Notes: generated by a model from the sequence alone, not told the origin. DNA of 36,856 nt from Faecalitalea sp. UBA4312 (GCA_002394635.1 DGUK01000038.1:1-36856); one strand, 5' to 3'; counted from the stretch's first letter, positions 8,124 to 16,242 are shown. Numbers and translations: made by a program.

Positions 8124-8479
8124 TGTATCACCGTATCCTCGCCAACATCGTCTGATTCGATTTTTACGATAGTCTCGTTAGGAAGACAGACGATTGGTGT
8201 CGAAGCATCCGAAATGGCCCCTTGTTTCGAACAGATGTGATAAGGACTGTTTTCCTGTGTCACCTGTACCTTCCGGTCTTTGATTTCCACGGTTACCGTA
8301 CCCAGTGTTCCTTCTACGTGATACGTTCCGTTCTGGCTAAGATCCTGCCGAAGCACCTCCTGGTTTTTTACATAAACCACGACCTGGGATGGCAGTGGAT
8401 TATGGCGTAGCAGCGGGATCAAGGAACCTATGGAACATATCATGATCAAAATGATCAATAGTTTATCGGCTTTTGTCAT
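8120..8479 (-). CDS. Membrane-anchored NusG domain II protein
   Basis: The 119-residue product has one N-terminal membrane helix (about 6-24) and an extracytoplasmic beta domain (VVVYVKNQEVLRQDLSQNG..., IEIKD-like strands, HICSKQGAISDASTPIVCLPN) with the two cysteines spaced as in the NusG_II family (PF07009). Domain II occurs in some NusG proteins, but this version is exported and is not a transcription factor. It couples by ATGA to the Gx transporter gene. The ATG is preceded by TATAAT ending 7 nt upstream, with no ribosome site, so an internal leaderless promoter may start a sub-operon here. Confidence 0.8.
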   Translation of the reverse strand: MTKADKLLIILIMICSIGSLIPLLRHNPLPSQVVVYVKNQEVLRQDLSQNGTYHVEGTLGTVTVEIKDRKVQVTQENSPYHICSKQGAISDASTPIVCLPNETIVKIESDDVGEDTVIQ

Positions 8480-8486
8480 ATTTAGT

Positions 8487-8509
8487 ATTATATCCTATTC
8501 CACTTTAAC
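8487..8509 (-). promoter_or_regulatory. Candidate internal promoter giving a leaderless NusG-II mRNA
   Basis: TATAAT (8487-8492, minus strand) ends 7 nt before the ATG at 8479. A 17-nt spacer separates it from GTGACC (4 of 6 matches to the -35), which lies inside the 3' end of the lipoprotein gene. Confidence 0.45.
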
Positions 8510-9028
8510 GGTCACAACTTTTTCCACAGTATTGCCGAAGCGATCATAGATCTTTACCGTTACATCGGTACTACCGGCAATCGTCGTATCTACGATCGGA
8601 GCAAAGGAATAACTGACACCGGATAGATCGGATGCTTTTAAATAATCCTGCCAGGCAAAGCCACTGCCGGCTGCAATCTTGATTTCCGTCACATCTTCAG
8701 ATAACGTTGGAGGCTTGGTATCTTTGACCTTAATGCGAAACTTTGTTTCTTTCTTGCCGTCTACCAGTTCAAAATTGTATTCTCCACAAACGAGATAATC
8801 TTTGGAACCGGAGACAAAACGATTTTCCTTGACCCGGATCCCCTGTGATAAAGCCCGCACCTTCACGTTCTTTAGATTGTATTTCTCCGGATCCTTTATA
8901 TAGTTGGATGCGTTGGCATACACGTCATCCCCTAATTCAAATGTAAATGTCTGTTTACGTAGCTCATAGCCTGATGAACAGGCACACAGACTTATCACCA
9001 GTAACAGTGTCATGATTTTTTTTATCAT
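8495..9028 (-). CDS. Lipoprotein with C-terminal Ig-like domain
   Basis: A 177-residue exported protein. The signal peptide MIKKIMTLLLVISLCAC ends in a lipobox with the acylated cysteine at 17. The rest is beta-rich; residues about 100-177 (TKPPTLSEDVTEI... GSTDVTVKIYDRFGNTVEKVVTVKV) form a bacterial Ig-like repeat of the DUF5011/HYR type found in surface proteins, where it usually acts as a spacer or adhesion module. No enzyme motif is seen. It couples to whiA through an ATGA overlap and has its own GGAGG site. Confidence 0.75.
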   Translation of the reverse strand: MIKKIMTLLLVISLCACSSGYELRKQTFTFELGDDVYANASNYIKDPEKYNLKNVKVRALSQGIRVKENRFVSGSKDYLVCGEYNFELVDGKKETKFRIKVKDTKPPTLSEDVTEIKIAAGSGFAWQDYLKASDLSGVSYSFAPIVDTTIAGSTDVTVKIYDRFGNTVEKVVTVKVE

Positions 9029-9969
9029 TCTGCATCCTCCGTTAAAGCCAGTGCCATCGTCTTGATCTTATTCAAACGATGTTTCATGCCGGATTTTTTA
9101 ATAATATCTCCATATGCTTTGTAGCATTCATCACACAGTTCCTGCATCGTAGCTTCCGGAAACTGTTTGCGCATTTCCATAACATGCTCGATCTTTTCCG
9201 GGATCCGGACCCTGTGTCTGTTTGCATCCAGGATTGCGATGTATTCCAGCTGTTTGGCTGCCGCCTGTACAGCCTTCATTTCATTGGCTATCTCACAGTT
9301 GTCTAAACGGCGCATCTGGTTAAAAAAGTCTCTTTGGATCCGTACTCCTTCAAAATCCAGTAACGCCTGGCTGGCATTGCACAGCCGCAAAAAATCTCCA
9401 ATCTTGTCACCGGCTTTGAGATAAACGACATATGACTGTTTGCGACGGATGCTCTTGGCCGGAAGATAAAACCGTTCCATCAGGCTCTGTACCGTCTTAG
9501 CCATTTCCGTATGTGTACATGCAATCTCCAGGTGATAGTTGGTCGTCTTTGGATGATTGACACTCCCTCCAGCCAAAAAACAACCCTGCAGATAAGCTCG
9601 AGCCATCTTTTCCGATCGGACCACGGAACGATCCGGCCGTACATTCAGTCCGGCATCGGTCCATATCTTAAGATCTTCGAGAATTTCCATCGCTTTCTCA
9701 TGAATCTCCACACAATAGGTATTGTTCTTATTCAGCCTCATTTTTTTAATAACCGATAGACGCGCATTCACATCATAACATGATTTGACCTGCTGAAAGA
9801 TATGTTTGGCAATGGTCGCGTTTTCGGTCTGATAAGAAATATACATTCCGTCACGTGACAGATGCAGAGCTGCACGCATTTGAAATAAGGCACATAACTG
9901 AGCCCTGCTTTGGCGAGCATCCAATGGATCATTGCATATCTGATTTTTAACTTCACTGGTAAAGGACAC
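9025..9969 (-). CDS. whiA: WhiA, DNA-binding regulator of division/sporulation type
   Basis: WhiA joins an N-terminal LAGLIDADG homing-endonuclease-like domain, which lacks nuclease function in this family, to a C-terminal helix-turn-helix. In Gram-positive bacteria it affects cell division and chromosome segregation. Landmarks are FTSEVKNQ at the start, RAYLQGCFLAGGSVNHPKT (about 137-155), YVVYLKAGDKIGDFLRL, and a C-terminal EKIEHVMEMRKQFPEATMQEL...KSGMKHRLNKI helix-turn-helix. I choose the GTG at 9969 because GAGGAGG lies 6 nt upstream and it gives the usual MSFTSEVK start; the frame runs further up to 10062. The start overlaps yvcK by 17 nt. Confidence 0.95.
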   Translation of the reverse strand: MSFTSEVKNQICNDPLDARQSRAQLCALFQMRAALHLSRDGMYISYQTENATIAKHIFQQVKSCYDVNARLSVIKKMRLNKNNTYCVEIHEKAMEILEDLKIWTDAGLNVRPDRSVVRSEKMARAYLQGCFLAGGSVNHPKTTNYHLEIACTHTEMAKTVQSLMERFYLPAKSIRRKQSYVVYLKAGDKIGDFLRLCNASQALLDFEGVRIQRDFFNQMRRLDNCEIANEMKAVQAAAKQLEYIAILDANRHRVRIPEKIEHVMEMRKQFPEATMQELCDECYKAYGDIIKKSGMKHRLNKIKTMALALTEDAE

Positions 9970-10933
9970 GTAAATCCTCCTCATTATCAATTCTCTGCAG
10001 GATCTCCGCCACTGCCTGCTTGACCGCATCCGGATTATGACGGATCCTGGATTTACTGTCAAATTGTATCAATAATCGCTGCATAATTCCATAATCATGT
10101 TTTTTCTCCCTGATACGGATCGGATAAGAGCCTTCTTTGGCATAAGCATCCAGAATCGATTGCGGAATATATGAATGATTGACAACGACCAGATCTACCG
10201 AGTCCGGATATGAATGCCGTTCAATAGCACGGATGTGGTCTTCCATCGAATAGTCGTCAGTCTCTCCCCGCTGGCTCATCGCATTACAGAAGTAAATCTT
10301 AGCGCATGGATTGTTGTGAATGGCTTCGCTGATCTGCGGAATGATCAGGTTTGGCATGATGGAAGTATACAAAGAGCCGATTCCATAGATGATCAGATCC
10401 GCCTGCTCGATGGCTCTGATAGCCTGTTCATGCGGCCGGACCGTCTGTTGATAGAACACATGGTTAATACTATTCTGGGCTTTCGGAATACTGTCCTCAC
10501 CACGTACGAGAGTGCCGTCTTCCATCATCGCAAACAATGTAACAGTGTCTAATGTACTTGGCAATATATTCCCTTTGACTTTCAAAACATGACTGATTGC
10601 ATCGATAGCTCCCATAAAAGAGCCGGTGGTATCCATCAATGCAAGAAAGATCAAATTTCCCAGATTGTGACCTCCGATATCGTCATCACCGGTAAAACGA
10701 TAATTCATCAAGTCCGCAAATAAATGTTCGTCTTCATCGCTGGACATAGCTGCCAGTACATGCCGTATATCTCCGATCGCCGGCACATGGTAGGTCTGCC
10801 GTAATCGGCCGGTACTTCCGCCACTGTCTGCAACGGTAACAATAGCCGTTATATTGACATTCTCCAGTTTTTTCATACCCATCAGCATACTGGAAAGACC
10901 GGTACCTCCTCCGATTACTACGATATTTTTCAT
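9953..10933 (-). CDS. yvcK: YvcK-type gluconeogenesis factor
   Basis: This 326-residue protein belongs to the YvcK/CofD-like (UPF0052) family, which binds UDP-sugars and is needed for growth on gluconeogenic carbon sources and for cell shape in Bacillus and Listeria. The glycine-rich start VIGGGTGLSSML (5-16), VTVADSGGSTGRLR (about 33-46) and IGGHNLGNLIFLAL are the family motifs. It lies between rapZ and whiA with an ATGA overlap to rapZ, the order conserved across Bacillota. The biochemical activity remains unsettled in the family. Confidence 0.95.
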   Translation of the reverse strand: MKNIVVIGGGTGLSSMLMGMKKLENVNITAIVTVADSGGSTGRLRQTYHVPAIGDIRHVLAAMSSDEDEHLFADLMNYRFTGDDDIGGHNLGNLIFLALMDTTGSFMGAIDAISHVLKVKGNILPSTLDTVTLFAMMEDGTLVRGEDSIPKAQNSINHVFYQQTVRPHEQAIRAIEQADLIIYGIGSLYTSIMPNLIIPQISEAIHNNPCAKIYFCNAMSQRGETDDYSMEDHIRAIERHSYPDSVDLVVVNHSYIPQSILDAYAKEGSYPIRIREKKHDYGIMQRLLIQFDSKSRIRHNPDAVKQAVAEILQRIDNEEDLRVLYQ

Positions 10934-11784
10934 TCTTCCTCGCCTCCGATATCACGATGGGATTTAAAACAACGGTAGTTTTTCTTGTAGTGGTCATACA
11001 ACCAGTTGCATACGGATACAGAACGATGCTGTCCCCCTGTACAACCGATCGCAACGATCATATGAGATTTATGCTGTTTGTTATAACTGTCAAATACATA
11101 ATCCATCGTGCTTTTTAAATAGCCCAGAAACGTCTGGGTCTCACGGGCATTGATCACAAAATCATAAACTTCCTTATTGTTGCCAGTAAGATCCCGTAAT
11201 GTCGGATCATAAAAAGGGTTCGGCAGAAAACGGACATCCATGACTATATCCGCATCCATCGGCATGCCATGTTTAAATCCGAACGACTGGAATGTGATCG
11301 TGAACTCTGCGGATTCATTGACCTCCAGGCGATTGCGGATACGGCGGGCCAGTTCCGTTGTTGTCATCTTTGTTGTGTCAAAATGGATCGTATCCGGTGC
11401 GCTTTCCTGCATAGCCAGCACCTGGTCTCTCTCGATTTCAATAGCCTCCTCTAATGTCGAGGCAATTCCGGTGGCAATCAATGGATGACGCCGACGGGTA
11501 AAACGATAGCGCAGCAACAGTTCTTCATCGCTGGCATCCAGAAAAATGCTCCTTATATTGTGCTTTGTATTCTCAAAAAAATGATAAAATGTATTGTAAT
11601 CGCTGGCAGGTACCGAGAACGCAACGTATTTATATCGATTGGATTCAAGAACGATTTCCAGCTGAGATAATAATTCCACCGGAAAATTATCGATACAATA
11701 ATAACCCAGATCCTCCAATGCATTCATGGCACTGGATTTACCAGCGCCGGACATACCTGTCAATAATACGATGTTGTGTTTCAT
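10930..11784 (-). CDS. rapZ: RNase adapter/nucleotide-binding protein RapZ (YvcJ)
   Basis: The 284-residue product has an N-terminal P-loop GMSGAGKS (9-16), a Walker B-like segment, and the conserved C-terminal domain ending in VAIGCTGGQHRSVSV. In E. coli RapZ guides RNase E to the small RNA GlmZ; in Bacillus, YvcJ binds and hydrolyses GTP and affects competence. The C-terminal region IGCTGGQHRS is a likely metabolite pocket. It heads the rapZ-yvcK-whiA run. AGGAGGA precedes the ATG, and an extended -10 box lies about 20 nt further up, back to back with the promoter of the HAD gene. Confidence 0.95.
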   Translation of the reverse strand: MKHNIVLLTGMSGAGKSSAMNALEDLGYYCIDNFPVELLSQLEIVLESNRYKYVAFSVPASDYNTFYHFFENTKHNIRSIFLDASDEELLLRYRFTRRRHPLIATGIASTLEEAIEIERDQVLAMQESAPDTIHFDTTKMTTTELARRIRNRLEVNESAEFTITFQSFGFKHGMPMDADIVMDVRFLPNPFYDPTLRDLTGNNKEVYDFVINARETQTFLGYLKSTMDYVFDSYNKQHKSHMIVAIGCTGGQHRSVSVCNWLYDHYKKNYRCFKSHRDIGGEEE

Positions 11785-11804
11785 AAGGAATCCTCCTTTT
11801 CCTT

Positions 11805-11813
11805 ATTCTATCA
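11805..11813 (-). promoter_or_regulatory. Extended -10 promoter of rapZ
   Basis: TGATAGAAT on the minus strand is a TGn extended -10 box, giving a leader of about 14 nt that just holds the AGGAGGA site. It lies a few bases from the -35 of the divergent HAD gene, so the two promoters should compete for polymerase. Confidence 0.45.
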
Positions 11814-11818
11814 CAGAG

Positions 11819-11847
11819 TTGAACCAAACAGATTCTTTCGCTAAAAT
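11819..11847 (+). promoter_or_regulatory. Promoter placed for a leaderless HAD mRNA
   Basis: TTGAAC (11819-11824), 17-nt spacer, TAAAAT (11842-11847), then 6 nt to the ATG at 11854. No Shine-Dalgarno is present; transcription should start at or next to the start codon. Confidence 0.6.
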
Positions 11848-11853
11848 AAATAT

Positions 11854-12372
11854 ATGAATCCTATAATTTTTCTCGATATCGATGGCGTAATCAATCCAAA
11901 CGATATTATGAAATTCCCTCCGGTAGATCCCGATCTACCGAAACGCCTGGCCAATGAAAAAGAGAACCCTGCCATTGCTCAGCTGGAAGCTTTTACTGTC
12001 ATGCAAGCCCACCAATGCTTTGATCGGAACAGTATAGAGTACTTGATGAAACTGATCCAGGAATTTGATTGCCGGATCGTTATTTCGTCATCCTGGCGTC
12101 TTTTTTTTACGTATGAAGAGCTGATCGCTGTCTTTGATATTGTTGATCTGGGACAATATGTCATCGGTGTGACCGCCAATACGAGAAAACCAAGATTCTC
12201 TCAGATTCTTGATTATATAACCCTTCACGGTATCGATCGATATATCGTTATTGATGATTTCAATATGTCCAAGATCTTCGGCTATCGTTTTATCCATACA
12301 AAAAGACGAATGTTGCTGAAAGATTACTATATGGCCCGAACGGCTCTGAAAACACAGGAGCATGCATCATGA
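11854..12372 (+). CDS. HAD-fold hydrolase-like protein
   Basis: The 172-residue product has the HAD motifs in order: FLDIDGVIN (6-14) with the nucleophile and acid/base aspartates, VISSSWR (motif II), and VIDDFN near residue 130 (motif IV). There is no large cap domain. The ISSSWR motif and size resemble HAD domains of the 'Swiss army knife' RNA-repair type (PF18143), but the substrate is unknown. It has a -10 box 6 nt before its ATG and no ribosome site. Its stop codon overlaps the next start (ATGA), so VanZ is coupled to it. Confidence 0.75.
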   Translation: MNPIIFLDIDGVINPNDIMKFPPVDPDLPKRLANEKENPAIAQLEAFTVMQAHQCFDRNSIEYLMKLIQEFDCRIVISSSWRLFFTYEELIAVFDIVDLGQYVIGVTANTRKPRFSQILDYITLHGIDRYIVIDDFNMSKIFGYRFIHTKRRMLLKDYYMARTALKTQEHAS

Positions 12373-12764
12373 AGCGTCATCTGTGGAAAATGGCCACCTT
12401 TCTGATCATGGCATTGATATTCTTTTTTTCCTCGCAGAATGCGGAAAGCTCCAGCGAAGTCAGCGGATGGTTTGTCCAGTTTATCCTGCAAATCCCCCAT
12501 GCCGTCTTCATCGTACGTAAGACCGCCCATTTTATTCTGTATGCCTCTTTGGCTTTCTGCATGATCCATACATGGAAACAACCGACCTTGGCGAAAAATG
12601 TTGCAGTCTGTTTTCTCTATGCTTGCAGTGATGAGATCCATCAATTGTTCTCACAAGGAAGAAGCGGACAGATTTCTGATATTTTATGGGATACCTTTGC
12701 AGCTTTATGCATCACAGCCTTTTATCTCTATATAAAGAAAAGGTTGAAACAAAAACGCATTTAG
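12369..12764 (+). CDS. VanZ family membrane protein
   Basis: A 131-residue protein with three to four membrane helices. VanZ hallmarks are FFSSQNAESS at the first helix end, RKTAHFILYASLAF (about 50-63), and DEIHQLFSQGRSGQISDILWDTFAA, which carries the conserved Asp-Glu-Gln and GR...D residues. VanZ confers low-level teicoplanin tolerance in enterococci by an unknown means; most chromosomal relatives have no known resistance role. The start overlaps the HAD stop by four bases. Confidence 0.85.
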   Translation: MKRHLWKMATFLIMALIFFFSSQNAESSSEVSGWFVQFILQIPHAVFIVRKTAHFILYASLAFCMIHTWKQPTLAKNVAVCFLYACSDEIHQLFSQGRSGQISDILWDTFAALCITAFYLYIKKRLKQKRI

Positions 12765-12790
12765 AGTGGATACACTTTATACATAAGACA

Positions 12791-12835
12791 AACGACCGGT
12801 TTTCCATACAAAATATGGTCCGGTCGTTCGTTTCT
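12791..12835. terminator. Bidirectional terminator between VanZ and the acyl-CoA operon
   Basis: A long two-part stem: AACGACCGG (12791-12799) pairs with CCGGTCGTT (12820-12828), and inside it CCATA pairs with TATGG. T-rich ends occur on both strands, matching convergent gene ends. Confidence 0.8.
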
Positions 12836-12851
12836 AATTTATCAAGATCCG

Positions 12852-13508
12852 TTATCTCATCATGCCTATTTCACCGTCTACAATAAACTCTGCCTCTGTG
12901 CAGGCACGAATATCATCGACTGTATACCCTTCAGCCAGCTCCTTTAACACAAGATGTTTCTCTTTAACTATGAAATAACAGCGCTCTGTCACTATATCCG
13001 TTACACAATTGGCGCCGGTCAAAGGAAGCGTACATTTCTTTAGTATTTTCGAAGCCCCTTTTTTATCACAATGCTCTGTTGCCACAATGACTCTGTTAAC
13101 CCCGGCACAAAGATCCATCGCGCCACCCATTCCCGGGGCAACTTTTCCAGGTATCATCCAGTTTGCGATATTTCCTTCCTGATCAACCTGTAATGTACCA
13201 AGCACACAGGCATCTATGTGTCCTCCTCGAATAAAGCCAAACGATTTGTCATGGGGAACGATCGATCCCCCTTTAATGACACTGGTTGGCTGGGCACCTG
13301 CATCCGCTACATCGACATCCCATTCAGTATAGTGCGGTGTTGCGCCGGATCCAACAATCCCAACTTCTGCTTCAAGCCATAGATCAACGCCTTCCGGCAA
13401 ATAGTTAGTACACATTAAAGGGACGCCAATGCCAAGATTTACAAAATCTCCATCTTTGAAGAATCTCGCACAACGTGCTGCAATCAATTCACGTCCGGTA
13501 TATGCCAT
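12852..13508 (-). CDS. CoA-transferase family I, subunit B (AtoA/CtfB-like)
   Basis: This is the beta subunit of a 3-oxoacid/short-chain acyl-CoA transferase, which moves CoA between carboxylates through a glutamyl-CoA thioester. The 218 residues include the conserved LGIGVP (25-30), the catalytic glutamate at E48 in EAEVGIVGSG, and GKVAPGMGGAMDL. In most relatives the catalytic motif is SENG; here Asn is replaced by Val (AEVG), which is unusual. It pairs with the alpha subunit just upstream (12-nt gap, GGAGG site). With an acyl-CoA dehydrogenase and a crotonase-fold enzyme in the same operon, likely substrates are short-chain acyl or enoyl acids with acetate as partner. Confidence 0.85.
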   Translation of the reverse strand: MAYTGRELIAARCARFFKDGDFVNLGIGVPLMCTNYLPEGVDLWLEAEVGIVGSGATPHYTEWDVDVADAGAQPTSVIKGGSIVPHDKSFGFIRGGHIDACVLGTLQVDQEGNIANWMIPGKVAPGMGGAMDLCAGVNRVIVATEHCDKKGASKILKKCTLPLTGANCVTDIVTERCYFIVKEKHLVLKELAEGYTVDDIRACTEAEFIVDGEIGMMR

Positions 13509-13520
13509 ACATTTATCCTC

Positions 13521-14249
13521 CTATCTTTTCTCTGCTTCTTTTGATTTGATCTTTTCGATCATTCGCTGCCAGTTCAAATGCATTGGCCTTTTTTCACCTT
13601 GACGGATATACAGCATATCTACGATCGGAGCCGGAACATGGATCTGCTCCGGATCCAGTTCTCCGATTTCAACAAGCTCTTCCACTTCAACGATCACAAG
13701 ATCGGCTGCCATCGCCATATAGTCCTGGCACAACAGATTGGTTTTACGAAAATACAGATTGCCTGCTTTGTCGGCTTTGCTGGCACGCAGCAACGCAATA
13801 TCCGCACGGATCGGCATTTCAAGAAGATAATCCTTTCCTCTTAAATGTAGTATTTCTTTTCCTTTTTCCACAATGGTTCCGACCCCTGTAGGTGTCAAGA
13901 TCCCACCCAAACCATAGCCACCAGCTCGGATCCGTTCAGCAAAGGTTCCCTGTGGAATAAATTCCACTTCAATTTCTCCGGCAAACATTTGTTGGCTTGT
14001 TGCCGGATTCAATCCGATATGTGTGGTTTCAACACGTTTTACTCGTTTTTCTTCAATCAATCTGCCAAGTCCCATGCCCGGTTGACCGGAAGTAATAGCA
14101 ATTGCCGTGATGTCCTTCACACCCTTTTGCAGCATCCCTTCAATAATTTCATCCGCTGCAAGCTGGCCATGGCGGTCACTGAATAAAATTCGTTGTCCGT
14201 CGTGTATCTTTGCCAGCACTTGTTCCAATGTATAGATTTTATTTTTCAA
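13521..14249 (-). CDS. CoA-transferase family I, subunit A (AtoD/CtfA-like)
   Basis: The alpha subunit of the same CoA transferase binds CoA and completes the heterodimer. GGYGLGGILTPTGVGT (about 110-125) and the LLRASKADKAGNLYFRKT stretch are typical of family I alpha subunits. At 242 residues it is somewhat longer than the usual 215-220, with extra C-terminal sequence (QGEKRPMHLNWQRMIEKI). The start is a TTG at 14249, chosen because AGGAGG sits 8 nt upstream and the frame then begins MKNKIY. It is the third gene of the four-gene acyl-CoA operon. Confidence 0.85.
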   Translation of the reverse strand: MKNKIYTLEQVLAKIHDGQRILFSDRHGQLAADEIIEGMLQKGVKDITAIAITSGQPGMGLGRLIEEKRVKRVETTHIGLNPATSQQMFAGEIEVEFIPQGTFAERIRAGGYGLGGILTPTGVGTIVEKGKEILHLRGKDYLLEMPIRADIALLRASKADKAGNLYFRKTNLLCQDYMAMAADLVIVEVEELVEIGELDPEQIHVPAPIVDMLYIRQGEKRPMHLNWQRMIEKIKSKEAEKR

Positions 14250-14264
14250 ACTGGGATCCTCCTG

Positions 14265-15059
14265 TCATCTTCCTTGAAACTTCGCTTTTCTTTTTTCCAT
14301 AAAAGCACTGCATCCTTCTTTAAAATCATCGGTATTAAAACACTCCCGTTGTGTCGGCATTTCAACCTCTGATAAGAAACGCTCATACTCCGTAAAGCAC
14401 GCTTCATACATCTGCTTCTTGATATTCTTATAAGCAATCAAAGGACCTTCGGCCAGTTGTTTGGCAAAGTTGAAAGACTCTTGCTGCAAGTCCTCCGGTG
14501 CCACCACCTTATATACAAGTCCCATCTCCATTGCCTGGCCGGCACTGATTGGTTTACCAGTCAGACTATAAGAAAGAGCTCGTTTTTCACCGATTGATTT
14601 AGCCAGTAAATAAGAAGCCCCTGTATCCGGTACCAGCCCAAGATTGACAAAAGCAAGAATAAAAGAAGCTTTCTGATCGGCGATGATAAAATCCGCCGAC
14701 AAGGCCAAAGGAAAACCAGCTCCGGCTGCTGCTCCGTTTACGGCTGCGATAATGATCTTCGACCCACTTTTCATGGCATTGGTGATCTTACCGACCTTCC
14801 CGATCAAACTGTCCATATTCAACGGGCCGCCTTCCTGGATCTTCTTGTAGAAAAAACCTACATCGCCTCCGGCAGAAAAGGCCTTAGCTGCGCTGTTTAA
14901 CAGGATCGTCTTTACCTTTGGATCCTTATAGGCTTCCTCCAGTGTATCTATCAATTCATCTGCCATCTGGTCATCGATCGCATTTAAGTTTTTTCCATAA
15001 TCCATGGTTATCAGGGCAATGCCCTCATCTACTGTATAATGCAGTTTTTTTAGTTCCAT
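14265..15059 (-). CDS. Crotonase-fold enoyl-CoA hydratase/isomerase (PaaG-like)
   Basis: A 264-residue crotonase-superfamily protein. The oxyanion-hole segments are AFSAGGDVG and NGAAAGAGF. In true hydratases two glutamates act, in GGGxE and GQPE. Here the matching positions are Pro (GAGFPLAL) and Phe (ILAFVNLG), and GLVPDTG supplies an Asp instead, the pattern of PaaG-like isomerases. So enoyl isomerisation is more likely than simple hydration. I take the ATG at 15059 (AAAGG upstream); the longer frame to 15113 runs into the previous gene. It lies 31 nt after the acyl-CoA dehydrogenase stop and 15 nt before the CoA-transferase alpha start. Confidence 0.85.
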   Translation of the reverse strand: MELKKLHYTVDEGIALITMDYGKNLNAIDDQMADELIDTLEEAYKDPKVKTILLNSAAKAFSAGGDVGFFYKKIQEGGPLNMDSLIGKVGKITNAMKSGSKIIIAAVNGAAAGAGFPLALSADFIIADQKASFILAFVNLGLVPDTGASYLLAKSIGEKRALSYSLTGKPISAGQAMEMGLVYKVVAPEDLQQESFNFAKQLAEGPLIAYKNIKKQMYEACFTEYERFLSEVEMPTQRECFNTDDFKEGCSAFMEKRKAKFQGR

Positions 15060-15090
15060 AAGTATACCTTTCCTTTCTGTCAGATGATAA

Positions 15091-16242
15091 TTACCGTGGA
15101 AACAAAGATCCACTGATGATCAGTTTTTGAATTTCATTGGTTCCTTCATAGATCTGAGTGATTTTAGCATCCCGCATCATTCGTTCGACTTCATTCTCCT
15201 TCATATATCCGGCGCCTCCCATAAATTGAACAGCCTCCGTGGTCGTGTGCATAGCGACATCACTGCTATAGAACTTCGCTTTGGATGCTCTTATGTTATA
15301 CCCTGGAATGTTATGATCTTTTTCCCAGGCAGCACGGTATGTCAGATACCACGCATTATCAATTTCTACATCCAGCTCGGCCATTTTAAAAGCAGGATAC
15401 TGGAATTTGCTGATAGGACGTCCAAACTGAATTCTTTCCGTCATATGTTTTTTAGCAACATCAAAGGCTCCTTCCGCAATTCCCAAGGCTTGGGCCGCAA
15501 CACCAATGCGTCCTCCGCCCAAAGTTTTCATCGCTAATTTAAACCCTTTGCCCGCAGCAGCAATCATATTCTTTTTTGGAACACGCATATCCTGAAAGAA
15601 GAGCTCGCAAATCTGTGCACTTCGGATACCGCTCGTATTGTGTCGCTGCCCGATCACCAGTCCTTTCGTTTCTCTTGGTACGATAAAACATGCCATGCTT
15701 TTGGACGGACCTAACTCTTTATCGGTATACGCATAGACTGCATAGTAATCCGCCACACTCCCATTTGTGATAAAGCATTTACTTCCGTTGATAACATAAT
15801 CGTCTCCATCTTCAACAGCCATGGTCTGTGCTGCAGACACATCTGATCCTGCACTCGGTTCCGTCAGTGCAAAACATCCGATTTTATCCCCTTTCACAAC
15901 AGGATGCAGATATTCCTCTAACTGTTCCGGCGTGGCATCCGCGTACAAAAGGGTTCCTCCGTACAATGAAATATTTACGGAGATGGCCACAGCGACCGAC
16001 ACATCGACTTTCGAGATTTCTTCAATCACAATCGCAAGCTCCTGGTATCCTTTTCCCTGTCCACCGTATTCCTTCGGAACCGGCAATCCACTATATCCTT
16101 GGGCTGCCAGTTTTGAAATGATCTCATAAGGAAAGATACGGCTCTCATCTCGTTCGATAGCTCCTGGTTTAATTTCCTTTTCGACAAACTCTCTGATCCT
16201 TTTTTGCAATTCCAATTGTTCATTGGTAAATCCAAAATGCAT
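15091..16242 (-). CDS. Short-chain acyl-CoA dehydrogenase (butyryl-CoA dehydrogenase-like)
   Basis: This FAD enzyme interconverts a short acyl-CoA and its 2-enoyl-CoA. At 383 residues it has family length. Landmarks are CFALTEPSAGSD (about 133-144) and CFITNGS for FAD binding, QFGRPI, and the catalytic base E366 in QIYEGTNEIQ. The end GSLFPR is close to clostridial Bcd. The gene leads the four-gene operon. No etfA or etfB lies next to it, so electrons must pass to an electron-transfer flavoprotein encoded elsewhere. AAAGG precedes the ATG. Chain-length preference cannot be fixed from the motifs. Confidence 0.9.
   Translation of the reverse strand: MHFGFTNEQLELQKRIREFVEKEIKPGAIERDESRIFPYEIISKLAAQGYSGLPVPKEYGGQGKGYQELAIVIEEISKVDVSVAVAISVNISLYGGTLLYADATPEQLEEYLHPVVKGDKIGCFALTEPSAGSDVSAAQTMAVEDGDDYVINGSKCFITNGSVADYYAVYAYTDKELGPSKSMACFIVPRETKGLVIGQRHNTSGIRSAQICELFFQDMRVPKKNMIAAAGKGFKLAMKTLGGGRIGVAAQALGIAEGAFDVAKKHMTERIQFGRPISKFQYPAFKMAELDVEIDNAWYLTYRAAWEKDHNIPGYNIRASKAKFYSSDVAMHTTTEAVQFMGGAGYMKENEVERMMRDAKITQIYEGTNEIQKLIISGSLFPR

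Noticed and set aside
12369..12764. Glycopeptide resistance determinant
   Set aside because: VanZ alone, without vanHAX or vanRS, is a common chromosomal family and does not indicate resistance.
12852..13508. Glutaconate or propionate CoA-transferase of another family
   Set aside because: The LGIGVP and GKVAPGMGGAMDL motifs and the split A/B subunits fit family I 3-oxoacid type; the exact acid is left open.
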